DNA of 64,000 nucleotides from Kineosporia corallincola (GTDB lineage: Bacteria; Actinomycetota; Actinomycetes; Actinomycetales; Kineosporiaceae), in assembly GCF_018499875.1 (NCBI RefSeq), contig NZ_JAHBAY010000005.1, forward strand, positions 124,001 through 188,000, read 5' to 3'. The position numbers and the translations under genes are program-made. The notes under the pieces were generated by a model. That model was not told the DNA's origin, did not search any database, and was given only the letters and a program-made list of their open reading frames with translations. The stretch's first letter is position 1. Each line of letters starts with the position of its first letter. Shown here one piece after another: positions 8,599-16,743 of this stretch.

Positions 8599-9597
8599 GT
8601 GTCGTCACGGCACCCCGGAGCCATCGTTGTCGCCGGGATCGGAGCGGCGGCACTGCTCGTCCTCGCGGCCTGCGGGCAGCAGGCCCCCACCCGCAGCGCC
8701 TCCGGATTCCCCTCCACAGGGCGTCTCCAGCTCATCGCCCCGGCCGCGCCCGGCGGCGGCTGGGACAGCACCGCGCGGGCCCTCCAGCAGGCCGTCGACG
8801 ACTCCGGCCTGGTACGCAACACCCAGGTCATCAACGTCGATGGGGCCGGCGGCACGATCGGGCTGGCCCGGTTCGTGGCCGACGACGACCCGAAACAGCT
8901 CATGGTCATGGGCGCGGTGATGATCGGCGCGATCGCGGTGAACCAGTCGCAGATCACCATCGCCGACGCCGTGCCGGTGGCCCGGCTCACCGGGGAGAAC
9001 GAGGTTCTCGTCGTCCCTGACAGCTCTGAGTTCACCACCCTCGGCGAGTTCACCGCCGCGTTCACCGCCGATCCGGGCGCGCATCCGATCGCCGGCGGCT
9101 CGGCCGGCGGCACCGACCAGGTGACGGCCGGACTGTACGCCGAGGCGGTCGGCGCCGACCCGCGAAAGGTCAATTACATCCCCTATTCCGGCGGCGGTGA
9201 GGCCCTGGCCGCGATCCTCGGCGGGAAGGTCGCGGCCGGCATCTCCGGGGTGCAGGAGTGGGCCGGGCAGATCGAGTCCGGCGACCTGCGGGTACTGGCT
9301 GTCAGCTCGCCCGCGCGGATCGAAGCCCTCGACGCCCCGACCTTCACCGAGCAGGGCGTCGACGTGCAGGTCACCAACTGGCGCGGTGTGCTCGCTCCTC
9401 CGGGCACCACGGCCGCCGAGGTCGCCGACATCCAGCAGTTCCTCACCGAGGTGCACGGTACCCCGCAGTGGAAAGAGGCGCTGCGCACCAACAACTGGGA
9501 CGACCAGTTCCTGGTCGGCGACGAGGTGCAGCCCTTCTTCGATCAGCAGGTCACCGAGTTCGCCGGCACCCTCAAGAAGATCGGACTGGTCGAATGA
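8599..9597 (+). CDS. tctC: Tripartite tricarboxylate transporter substrate-binding lipoprotein TctC, 332 aa
   Basis: Periplasmic-type binding component of a TTT transporter, here a lipoprotein: a hydrophobic signal ends in LAACG, with the Cys as lipidation site. The mature part opens with LQLIAPAAPGGGWDSTARALQQ, the Bug/TctC signature in which APGGGWD contacts the ligand carboxylate. The GTG start at 8599 follows GGAGAGGAG. Its stop overlaps the tctB start (ATGA). The ligand may be citrate or another di- or tricarboxylate, or an aromatic acid, as the family is broad. The gene order C-B-A is standard. Confidence 0.93.
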   Translation: MSSRHPGAIVVAGIGAAALLVLAACGQQAPTRSASGFPSTGRLQLIAPAAPGGGWDSTARALQQAVDDSGLVRNTQVINVDGAGGTIGLARFVADDDPKQLMVMGAVMIGAIAVNQSQITIADAVPVARLTGENEVLVVPDSSEFTTLGEFTAAFTADPGAHPIAGGSAGGTDQVTAGLYAEAVGADPRKVNYIPYSGGGEALAAILGGKVAAGISGVQEWAGQIESGDLRVLAVSSPARIEALDAPTFTEQGVDVQVTNWRGVLAPPGTTAAEVADIQQFLTEVHGTPQWKEALRTNNWDDQFLVGDEVQPFFDQQVTEFAGTLKKIGLVE

Positions 9598-10088
9598 CCG
9601 CTCAGGAGAACAGGGGCCGGGCCGAGATCGTCCCCGCCCTCCTGCTGGCCCTCACCGGCGTCTACATGATCGCCGACGGGCACTCGCTGCGCACCCCGCC
9701 CACCGAGGGCGCCATCGGCCCGCGCTTCTTCCCCTACGTCGTGGGCGGCGCCCTGATCGTGGTCGGCCTGTGGCTGGCCGTGGCCGTGTGGCGCGGCGAC
9801 CGGGCCGAGGCGGAACAGGGTGAGGACGTGGACACGCAGGCCCGCACCGACTGGCGCACGCTCGGCACCCTGGCCGCGATCATGCTGCTGTACGTGCTGA
9901 TCCTCGACCCGGTCGGCTATCTCCTGTCCACCGTCGGCCTCTTCGCCGGCACCGCCTGGACCCTCAGCGCCCGCAACCCGCGCTCACTGGTGCTGGTCAG
10001 CCTGCTCGTGCCGTTCGTGACCTTTCTGCTGTTCACCCGCGCACTCGGGGTGTACCTGCCCAACGGCGTTCTCCAGACGGTGATCTGA
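9594..10088 (+). CDS. tctB: Tripartite tricarboxylate transporter small membrane subunit TctB, 164 aa
   Basis: A four-helix membrane protein of the usual TctB size. The first helix begins after [16 protein letters not shown], then [17 protein letters not shown] matches the G-P-x-x-F-P pattern of the family. A charged cytoplasmic loop (residues 65-90, [12 protein letters not shown]) separates helices 2 and 3. It pairs with TctA to form the translocation unit. It overlaps tctC by 4 nt and precedes tctA by 4 nt, so the three are translated together. Confidence 0.9.
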   Translation: MTAQENRGRAEIVPALLLALTGVYMIADGHSLRTPPTEGAIGPRFFPYVVGGALIVVGLWLAVAVWRGDRAEAEQGEDVDTQARTDWRTLGTLAAIMLLYVLILDPVGYLLSTVGLFAGTAWTLSARNPRSLVLVSLLVPFVTFLLFTRALGVYLPNGVLQTVI

Positions 10089-10092
10089 GCCC

Positions 10093-11607
10093 GTGGACAG
10101 CATCGACGCCCTGATCCGGGGTTTCGGCGACGCCCTGACCCCCACCTACCTGCTGTATGCCCTGGCCGGGGTGCTGATCGGCACCGCGGTCGGCGTGCTG
10201 CCCGGCATCGGCCCGGCGATGACCGTGGCCCTGCTGCTGCCGATCACCTTCACGCTCGACCCGACCGGCGCGTTCATCATGTTCGCCGGGATCTACTACG
10301 GCGGCATGTACGGCGGCTCCACGACGTCCATCCTGCTGAACACCCCGGGTGAGGCGTCGTCGATCGTGACGGCGCTGGAGGGCAACCAGATGGCCAGGGC
10401 CGGGCGCGGCGCCGCGGCCCTGGCCACCGCCGCGATCGGCTCGTTCGTGGCAGGCACCCTGGCCACGGTCGCGCTCACGCTGCTCGCCCCGCAGGTCGCC
10501 GGCCTGGCCGTGAAACTCGGCCCGCAGGACTATTTCGCGCTCATGGTGCTGGCCTTCCTCACCGTTTCGGCCGTGCTCGGCTCCAGCCTGGTGCGCGGTA
10601 TCGCCAGCCTGCTGATCGGCCTGACGCTCGGCCTGGTGGGCATCGACTCGCTCACCGGCCAGGCCCGCCTCACCCTCGGCGTCGCCCAGCTGGCCGACGG
10701 GGTGGACGTGGTGGTGGTCGCGGTGGCGCTGTTCGCGGTGGGCGAGGCCCTGTGGGTCGCCTCCCGCCTGCGGCACACGCCCGCCCAGCTGCTGCCGGCG
10801 TCCGGGCCCTGGATGACGCGCGAAGACCTGCGCCGCTCGTGGAGGCCGTGGCTGCGCGGCACCGCGCTGGGCTTCCCGTTCGGCACGCTGCCGGCCGGCG
10901 GCGCGGAGATCCCCACCTTCCTGTCCTACGCCGCGGAGAAGCGCCTGTCGAAGCACCCCGAGGAGTTCGGGCACGGCGCGATCGAGGGCGTGGCCGGGCC
11001 CGAGGCCGCCAACAACGCCGCCGCCGCAGGCGTTCTCGTGCCCCTGCTCACGCTCGGCCTGCCCACCTCCGCCACCGCGGCCGTACTGCTGGCGGCATTT
11101 CAGCAGTACGGGCTCCAGCCCGGCCCGGCCCTGTTCGAGAGCAACGGCGACCTGGTCTGGGCGCTGCTGGCCAGCCTGTACATCGGCAACGTGCTGCTGC
11201 TCCTGCTCAACCTGCCGCTGGCCGGGCTGTGGGTGCGGCTGCTGCGCATCCCCCGGCCCTACCTCTACGCGGGCATCCTGATGTTCGCCGCGCTCGGCTC
11301 GTACACGATCAACCTGTCCGCCGTCGACGTCGCCCTGCTCTTCGCCATCGGCGCGATCGGTTTCGGCATGCGGCGTTTCGGCTGGCCGGTGGGCCCGGCC
11401 GTGGTCGGGCTGATCCTCGGGCCGGTGGCCGAGCAGCAGCTGCGCCGGGCCCTGGCGATCAGCCAGGGCGACGTGAGCACCCTGTGGTCGACGGCGTTCT
11501 CGGCCGTCGTGCTGACGATCTGCGCCGTGCTGGTGCTGACGCCACTGGTTCTACGATGGACCCGCACGACCCGCAGCACCCCGATCCCCGATGAGGTGGA
11601 GAAGTGA
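10093..11607 (+). CDS. tctA: Tripartite tricarboxylate transporter large membrane subunit TctA, 504 aa
   Basis: The main permease, with about 12 helices. Family motifs are clear: [17 protein letters not shown] near residue 36 and [20 protein letters not shown] near residue 73, followed by [15 protein letters not shown]. The second half repeats the PGIG-like theme at [27 protein letters not shown]. Transport is ion-driven and fed by the TctC lipoprotein. Starts at GTG 10093. Its stop overlaps the next gene, a UspA protein, by 4 nt. Confidence 0.93.
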   Translation: MDSIDALIRGFGDALTPTYLLYALAGVLIGTAVGVLPGIGPAMTVALLLPITFTLDPTGAFIMFAGIYYGGMYGGSTTSILLNTPGEASSIVTALEGNQMARAGRGAAALATAAIGSFVAGTLATVALTLLAPQVAGLAVKLGPQDYFALMVLAFLTVSAVLGSSLVRGIASLLIGLTLGLVGIDSLTGQARLTLGVAQLADGVDVVVVAVALFAVGEALWVASRLRHTPAQLLPASGPWMTREDLRRSWRPWLRGTALGFPFGTLPAGGAEIPTFLSYAAEKRLSKHPEEFGHGAIEGVAGPEAANNAAAAGVLVPLLTLGLPTSATAAVLLAAFQQYGLQPGPALFESNGDLVWALLASLYIGNVLLLLLNLPLAGLWVRLLRIPRPYLYAGILMFAALGSYTINLSAVDVALLFAIGAIGFGMRRFGWPVGPAVVGLILGPVAEQQLRRALAISQGDVSTLWSTAFSAVVLTICAVLVLTPLVLRWTRTTRSTPIPDEVEK

Positions 11608-11999
11608 CCGTCGTACTCGCCCACATCCCCAACGCCGCCGCCGAGGCCGCGTTCGAGGCCGCCCTGCAACAGGCCGTGTTCCGTTCCAGCGAAATGGTTC
11701 TCGTGAACGCGACCCGTGGCGAGGCGCTCGTCGACCCGACGTACGCCACCGACGAGTCCCTCACCGCCCTGCACGAGCGGGCCCGCGAGCGCGGCGTGAT
11801 GCTGGCCATGGAGCGCCCGGTGGACGCCGACATCCCGGCGGCGGTGCTGGCCGTGGCCGAGCAGCGCGACGCGTCGCTGATCGTGCTGGGGGTGCGGCAC
11901 CGCTCGGCCGTGGGCAAACTGCTGCTGGGCAGCGTGGCGCAGCGGATCATTCTGGACGCCCGGTGCCCGGTGCTGTCGGTGAAGTCACCGGCCGGCTAG
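11604..11999 (+). CDS. Universal stress protein, UspA family, 131 aa
   Basis: A single Usp domain. The C-terminal nucleotide-binding pattern G-2x-G-9x-G(S/T) is seen as [20 protein letters not shown], followed by [11 protein letters not shown], the final strand of the fold. The N-terminal strand [16 protein letters not shown] lacks the usual DGS-like start, so the protein is slightly short. It is translationally coupled to tctA, so it may modulate the transporter or sense energy state, as with other transporter-linked Usp proteins. It ends 6 nt from the convergent SDR gene. Confidence 0.85.
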   Translation: MTVVLAHIPNAAAEAAFEAALQQAVFRSSEMVLVNATRGEALVDPTYATDESLTALHERARERGVMLAMERPVDADIPAAVLAVAEQRDASLIVLGVRHRSAVGKLLLGSVAQRIILDARCPVLSVKSPAG

Positions 12000-12005
12000 A
12001 CCGTT

Positions 12006-12833
12006 TCAGAGCCCGAGTAGCTGCTCGCTGCGCACCCACAGCTGCCGGGCCAGCTCGTCGTCGGAGGCCTGGGGGCTGGTCTTGCTCGGCAGCTGGTCCA
12101 CCACGTAGTACTCGCCGGAGCGCCAGGTCTGGCCGGGTGTGCCGTCGATGTAGCGCAGCAGGGTGCGACCGCCCTCGTCGACGCCGGACAGGAACCGGCG
12201 GCCCAGCCAGGTGCGCCAGATGAAGCGGGTCGGGCTGCTGGTGTCGCTGCCCATGTTGGTGGCCACGGCGCCCGGGTGGAAGCTGACCGCGTTCAGGCCC
12301 TGGGCGTGGTGGCGGCGGTGCAGCTCGCGGGTGAACAGGATGTTGGCGAGTTTGCTGTCGCCGTAGGCCTTGTCGGCGCTCCACTTCCGCTCGTTGTCCA
12401 GGTCGTCCAGGTCGAGGTGGCCGAACAGCCGGGAGGCCTCGCTGGCGGTCTGCACCAGGGTCGCCCGGGACTCCAGCAGCCGGTCCAGCAGCAGGTGGGT
12501 GAGCAGGAACGGCGCGAGATGGTTGACCTGCATGGACTTCTCGAACCCGTCGCGGGTGGTCTCGTGCCGGAAGTTGTTGCCGGCGTTGTTGGCCAGCACG
12601 TGGATGCGCGGGTAGGCCTCGCGCAGCTCGGCGGCCAGCCGGCGCACCTGGGCCAGATCGGTGAAATCGGCCAGGTGGTAGGGAACTCCCACGGCGTCGG
12701 CCACGGCCGCGGTCTTGGCCGGCGAGCGCCCGACCACCACGACGTTCTCGCCGCGGCGGGCCAGTTGCTGTGCGGCGGCGGCGCCGATGCCGTCGCTCGC
12801 GCCGGTGATGACGATGGTTCGGGGGCTGCTCAT
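12006..12833 (-). CDS. Short-chain dehydrogenase/reductase, 275 aa
   Basis: An NAD(P)-dependent oxidoreductase. It shows the cofactor loop TGASDGIG (residues 10-17), the structural NNAG, the catalytic Ser in QTASEAS and the catalytic Tyr-Lys in AYGDSKLANILF. The arrangement resembles retinol-dehydrogenase/WW-oxidoreductase-like SDRs, which reduce varied aldehydes and ketones. Arg in VVGRSPAK after the second strand suggests NADP preference. It is divergent from a MerR regulator, with a MerR-type promoter between them, so it is probably induced by that regulator's signal. Confidence 0.9.
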   Translation of the reverse strand: MSSPRTIVITGASDGIGAAAAQQLARRGENVVVVGRSPAKTAAVADAVGVPYHLADFTDLAQVRRLAAELREAYPRIHVLANNAGNNFRHETTRDGFEKSMQVNHLAPFLLTHLLLDRLLESRATLVQTASEASRLFGHLDLDDLDNERKWSADKAYGDSKLANILFTRELHRRHHAQGLNAVSFHPGAVATNMGSDTSSPTRFIWRTWLGRRFLSGVDEGGRTLLRYIDGTPGQTWRSGEYYVVDQLPSKTSPQASDDELARQLWVRSEQLLGL

Positions 12834-12840
12834 GCCGGTT

Positions 12841-12872
12841 ACGCTAGATTCTCACATCCATGTGAGGTTCAA
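12841..12872 (-). promoter_or_regulatory. MerR-type promoter/operator of the SDR gene
   Basis: On the minus strand TTGAAC (12872-12867) and TAGCGT (12846-12841) are about 20 bp apart, and the spacer contains a perfect palindrome, CTCACAT-GG-ATGTGAG (12866-12851). A long spacer filled by a dyad is the hallmark of MerR-activated promoters, where the regulator twists the DNA. The divergent MerR gene lies immediately alongside. Confidence 0.7.
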
Positions 12873-12894
12873 GTCGTTGTGAGGGAGACCACCC

Positions 12895-13296
12895 GTGCGG
12901 ATCGGTGAGCTGGCGACGCGGACCGGCGTGAGCGTGCGCTCGCTGCGCTACTACGAGGAGCAGGGCCTGCTGGCGAGCGTGCGCAGCTCGGGCGGGCACC
13001 GGCACTACGGCGAGCAAGCGGTCGACCGGGTCGAGTACCTCCAGCGGCTCTACTCCGCGGGGCTGTCCAGCCAGATGATCCTCGAGGTGCTGCCCTGTCT
13101 GGAGTCGCCGAGCGCGTCCACCAGCGACGCGGCCTTCGAGCACCTGCTGGCCGAGCGCGACAGGCTGCGCGGGCACATCGCCGGGCTCAGCCGCACGCTG
13201 GAGTCGCTCGACGAGCTCATCACCCTCAACCGCTCGCGGCGTCAGGGCACAACGGTGGACGACGCCGGGCCCGCACGGCCCGGCGTCGTCCACTGA
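12895..13296 (+). CDS. MerR-family transcriptional regulator, 133 aa
   Basis: The N-terminus is a canonical MerR winged helix: MRIGELATRTGVSVRSLRYYEEQGLL, then the wing R-x-x-x-GHRHY. A coiled dimerisation helix follows (about residues 80-118, ERDRLRGHIAGLSRTLESLDEL). No conserved metal-binding cysteine pair is present, so it is more like the small-molecule or redox-type regulators beside reductases. GTG start with GAGGGAGA upstream. Its last 14 codons run through a perfect hairpin terminator. It is expected to activate the divergent SDR gene and repress itself. Confidence 0.9.
   Translation: MRIGELATRTGVSVRSLRYYEEQGLLASVRSSGGHRHYGEQAVDRVEYLQRLYSAGLSSQMILEVLPCLESPSASTSDAAFEHLLAERDRLRGHIAGLSRTLESLDELITLNRSRRQGTTVDDAGPARPGVVH
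13255..13293 (+). terminator. Hairpin terminator embedded in the 3' end of the MerR gene
   Basis: A perfect 17-bp inverted repeat (GTGGACGACGCCGGGCC and complement) with a 5-nt loop ends directly at the MerR stop codon (13294-13296). It can also serve the convergent gene ending at 13329. No T-run follows, which is common in high-GC actinomycetes. Confidence 0.75.
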
Positions 13297-13328
13297 TGTG
13301 ACCGCATGTATCGCGGCGGGCCGGGAGA

Positions 13329-14780
13329 TCAGGTCATCGGCAGCACCCGGGCGATCTTCACCGACCCGGTGTCGGTGCCGGCGGCCGCGTAGGCGGCGCT
13401 GCCGTCGTCGTACTGCTTGAACGACATGTAGTCGTGGTCGGCCACGTCGATGCTGAGCGTGGAGCCGACCGCCTTGCCGGTGGAGCGGTCCAGCACGGTC
13501 GCGGACGTCTTGCTGCCCGACTCCCAGCTGAGCAGCATGCGGTCGGAGCCGTACTGCACCAGGTGCGGGTGCTGGGTGGCCGCGCCCGGGTTCAGGGTCT
13601 GGTCGGCCTGGCCGGTGGTGAAGTGCGAGAGCTTGGTGGCGTTGCCCTGGCTCCACGCCGTCCAGTAGCCGCCGTCCTGGCCGAGCACCAGGTCACCGCC
13701 GAACAGGGTGCCGTCGCAGGTGCTCGCCGCCACGGTGCGATAGGGGTTGGGCTGGGCGATGCGGCAGTCGTTGTCGGTGGCACAGGTGGTCACGAACTTC
13801 TTGGCGTCGGGGTCGTAGACGATGCGGGAGGTCCAGGCGTGACTGCACCCCACCTCGAACCCCTGGTTCTTCACCAGCTCGCCGGTGGAGCTGACCACCT
13901 GCATGCGGTCGCCCTCGTGGATGTCGACGCAGTCGCCGTTCTGCACGGTGATGGCCGTGCCGAAGTAGGCGGCGTAGTTCTCGCCGTCGGTGGCCAGGCG
14001 GCCGTGGTGCTGGTACCACCAGACGAACCGGGCGCCGTCGTCGTAGCCCTGCACGCTGTCGCTGAGGTTGGTGACCTGCTGGTCCCAGACCTGCGCGCCG
14101 GTGTTGTCGAACCGGATCATGTGCATGGTGTTGCACGGGCTGGACTCACCGCCGCACAGCGGCCCGTCGCCGCAGTCGCCCTTACGGGTCAGCAGCAGCA
14201 CGCCGCCGTCGGCGTCGGCCTGCACGTCTTGCAGGTCGATGCCCTCGAAACTGACCGGCGTGCCGGTGAGTTCGTCGTCGCAGCCGAGCTGCCCCAGGTA
14301 GACCCGGTCGTCGGTGCCGGCCCAGGCCAGCCACGAGGTGCCGCCGGGCACCGAGGCGATCGCCATCGGCAGCACCTCGGTGTCGCCCTCGGAACCGTAG
14401 CCGCGCACCTTGTTCGGCAGCTTCACGTCGGTGACCTCGACCTGCGCCGTGCTGCTCGCGGCACGGTCGCAGGTGCCGGCGGCGGAGCCACCGGCCGAGG
14501 AGCCGGTGCTGGTGGTCGCCGAAACGTCTTCCGGCGTGCTGGTACTGGTCGCCGGGGAGGTGGCGGCGGGCTGTGTGGTCGCGGTGGCCGCGGGGGTGGA
14601 AGTGGCGGTGCTGACCGGGGTGGTGGCGGCGGCGCGTGGCGGGCGGTGCCGGGCGGGCTGCCCGGACGCCGAGCTGATCGCGACCGTGGTGCCGGCGACG
14701 GCCAGGACGACCGCGCTCAGGCTCAGGGCCCACAGGCGCCGGGACGACGGGCGCCGTCCCGGCGTGGATGAGGTTCGCAT
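13329..14780 (-). CDS. Secreted protein of unknown function, 483 aa
   Basis: A signal peptide or anchor is clear (RRLWALSLSAVVLAVAGTTVAISSASG), followed by a low-complexity Ala/Thr/Pro/Ser linker to about residue 105 and then a globular domain of roughly 370 residues. The globular part has several cysteines (for example GDCGDGPLCGGESSPCNTM) suggesting disulfides, and repeated short blade-like stretches such as GGVLLLTRKG, RFVWWYQHHGRL and GGYWTAWSQGN, which hint at a beta-propeller. No catalytic motif was recognised. It has a private terminator-bounded locus and is convergent with the MerR gene. Confidence 0.75.
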   Translation of the reverse strand: MRTSSTPGRRPSSRRLWALSLSAVVLAVAGTTVAISSASGQPARHRPPRAAATTPVSTATSTPAATATTQPAATSPATSTSTPEDVSATTSTGSSAGGSAAGTCDRAASSTAQVEVTDVKLPNKVRGYGSEGDTEVLPMAIASVPGGTSWLAWAGTDDRVYLGQLGCDDELTGTPVSFEGIDLQDVQADADGGVLLLTRKGDCGDGPLCGGESSPCNTMHMIRFDNTGAQVWDQQVTNLSDSVQGYDDGARFVWWYQHHGRLATDGENYAAYFGTAITVQNGDCVDIHEGDRMQVVSSTGELVKNQGFEVGCSHAWTSRIVYDPDAKKFVTTCATDNDCRIAQPNPYRTVAASTCDGTLFGGDLVLGQDGGYWTAWSQGNATKLSHFTTGQADQTLNPGAATQHPHLVQYGSDRMLLSWESGSKTSATVLDRSTGKAVGSTLSIDVADHDYMSFKQYDDGSAAYAAAGTDTGSVKIARVLPMT

Positions 14781-14870
14781 GACCGCATGCTCGCGAGCCC
14801 CGGTTTAAGCGCGGCTGGCCTACGGGTCAAATTCGGCATATCGGCTATTTGATCCGGACGGGGCGGCCTC

Positions 14871-14919
14871 TCTCGTTTTTGACACCGGCCTGAAGGGCAG
14901 GCCGGTGTCAAAAACGAGA
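14871..14919. terminator. Strong symmetric terminator after the FAD monooxygenase gene
   Basis: Perfect 22-bp arms with a 5-nt loop (AAGGG). The outer part of each arm is TCTCGTTTTTG or its complement, so a T-run follows the GC stem (ACACCGGCCTG) on either strand. It closes the minus-strand operon that ends at 14956 and insulates the gene starting at 14780. Confidence 0.9.
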
Positions 14920-14955
14920 AGCGGTTCCCGGGACCCGCGGTCCCTCGCGGCACCG

Positions 14956-16743
14956 TCAGCCCGAGCGCCCGGCTCCCAGCACCAGGTCCAGCACCCCGTC
15001 CGCCCCGCCGTCGGGCAGCGCGTCACCCCGCCAGGCCACGTGCTGGTCGGGCCGCACCAGGAAGTACGCCGCGTCGCGGTAGGCCTCACCGGCCGGGACC
15101 TCGCCCAGGTAGACCACGGCCAGCGGCACCCCTCGCCGCCGGGCCGCCTCCTCGAAGGAACTCTCCAGCGAGCGGTCCGTCCCCAGCGAGATCAGCGCGA
15201 AACCGCTGCCGATCCGGTCGTACAACGTGCCTCCATAGGTGTCCACGAGCCCGTTCGGGGCCCGGTGGCCGGGCCGCGGGTCGTCGGTGTAGACGTCCGG
15301 CGCCCAGTCCGGGGCCGGTTCCCCCGAGTACCAGATCGCCCGCGAGCGGTCGTACCGCTCGTCGAAGGTGACGCCCGGCGCTACCACGGTCTCGGCGGCG
15401 AGCCGGGTCCGGATCTGGTCGCGGCGCCGGGCGGCCGCCTCGCTGTCGTCGTCATCGGCGGGAATCCCCCCGGCCCGCAGCTCGGCAAGGGTGAGACGGC
15501 CACGGCGGGAACGTTCCAGGGCGTGGTCGGCCACCCGCCGGTTGTGCGGGCGGCGCTCCTCGTCGTAGGAGTCCAGCAGGCTGTCCGGGGCCTGCCCGCC
15601 CAGGACGGCCGCCAGCTTCCACCCGAGGTTGACCACGTCGCCGAAGCCCTCGCCCAGGTTGCCGCCCGGCGTGCGCACGTGCGCCGCGTCGCCCGCCAGC
15701 AGCACCCGCCCGCGCCGGAAGACCCGCGCGATCCGGGTGGAGTCGTAGTAGGCCGTGGCCGACACCAGCTCCAGGTCGAGATCGAGACCGAAGGACGCCC
15801 GCGCGGTCTCGAGCAGTTCGCTCTCGGACGGCTCGTGGTCGAGGGGGAAGGGGCCGGCGTAGACCCGCCACTCCCGGTGACTGACGGCCGCCAGGAACCC
15901 CGACGACCTCTCGTTGAACACGATGTTGACGCCGCTGGGGGCCGGGCCGATCGTGGCGTGCGGGTCGCCGGTGCGCACGATCAGCCGGAACCGCTTGTCC
16001 GCCGCCCGTTCCCCGTCCCGGTCGATGCCCGCCAGGGTGCGCACGGTGCTGCGGTTGCCGTCGGCGCCGATCAGGTAGCGGGCGCGCACGGTGCGCCCGT
16101 CGGTGGCCACCGCCTCGATCCCGTCGACGGTCTCGGCGAGGGAGGCCAGTTCCCAGCCGCCGGCGACCGGCACCCGCAGCTCGGCCAGGCGTTCCAGAAA
16201 GACCTTCTGGAGAGCCGATTGTGGACGACGCAGCGCCTCCTCCACGCCCGGCCGCGCTCCGGCGGTGTGAGCGCGGGCAGGGCCGGGGCCGAGGTCGTGC
16301 CCGGTCAGCGAGGTGACCAGGCGGATGCCGCGGTTCCACTCCGGCGGGAAGGTCCACTCGTCGCGGATGCGCTGGAGCAGACCCCAGCGGCGGAAGTGCT
16401 CCACCACCCGCGGGGTGTGCCCCATCGCCCCGGCCCGGGCCAGGGTGGCCTGCCTGCCGCGGTCCACCACCGCGACGTCGACGCCCCGCCCGCGCAGCTC
16501 GATCGCGGCCGAGAGCCCGACCGGCCCGGCCCCGACCACCAGCACGTCCACCGTGGCCGGGAGCGGGTCGGTGGGAAACCGGACGACGTGCACGTCGCGC
16601 CCGCCGGTCAGGGACAGGTCGGGCCGGTACGCCGCGCCCTCACCGTCGTCGCGGGCCTTGCCGTCGTCGCGGGCCTCACCGTCGTCGCGGGCCTCACCGT
16701 CGCCGCGGGCCTTGCCGGCCTCACGGGACGGGACTGCGGTCAC
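14956..16743 (-). CDS. FAD-dependent aromatic-type monooxygenase, 595 aa
   Basis: A group A flavoprotein hydroxylase of the PheA/TfdB/MhpA fold, using NAD(P)H and oxygen. The FAD-binding VDVLVVGAGPVGLSAAIEL is near residue 65, and the FAD ribityl motif RVLLAGDAAHVRTPGGNLGEGFGDVVNL near residue 345. A thioredoxin-like C-terminal region follows, as in long family members. The first 45 residues are an Arg/Asp/Gly hexapeptide repeat encoded by an 18-bp tandem repeat and are atypical, so a later start (before VHVVRFPTDP) is possible. It overlaps the upstream LLM gene by 4 nt and is last in the operon. The substrate is unknown, perhaps an aromatic released by the LLM enzymes. Confidence 0.88.
   Translation of the reverse strand: MTAVPSREAGKARGDGEARDDGEARDDGKARDDGEGAAYRPDLSLTGGRDVHVVRFPTDPLPATVDVLVVGAGPVGLSAAIELRGRGVDVAVVDRGRQATLARAGAMGHTPRVVEHFRRWGLLQRIRDEWTFPPEWNRGIRLVTSLTGHDLGPGPARAHTAGARPGVEEALRRPQSALQKVFLERLAELRVPVAGGWELASLAETVDGIEAVATDGRTVRARYLIGADGNRSTVRTLAGIDRDGERAADKRFRLIVRTGDPHATIGPAPSGVNIVFNERSSGFLAAVSHREWRVYAGPFPLDHEPSESELLETARASFGLDLDLELVSATAYYDSTRIARVFRRGRVLLAGDAAHVRTPGGNLGEGFGDVVNLGWKLAAVLGGQAPDSLLDSYDEERRPHNRRVADHALERSRRGRLTLAELRAGGIPADDDDSEAAARRRDQIRTRLAAETVVAPGVTFDERYDRSRAIWYSGEPAPDWAPDVYTDDPRPGHRAPNGLVDTYGGTLYDRIGSGFALISLGTDRSLESSFEEAARRRGVPLAVVYLGEVPAGEAYRDAAYFLVRPDQHVAWRGDALPDGGADGVLDLVLGAGRSG
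16638..16727. repeat. 18-bp tandem repeat, 5 units, at the FAD monooxygenase 5' end
   Basis: Units such as CCTCACCGTCGTCGCGGG recur five times with up to a few changes. Read on the minus strand they encode EARDDG/KARDDG. They may be an in-frame expansion of a linker. The neighbouring LLM gene end carries a different 9-bp repeat only 47 nt away. Confidence 0.8.
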
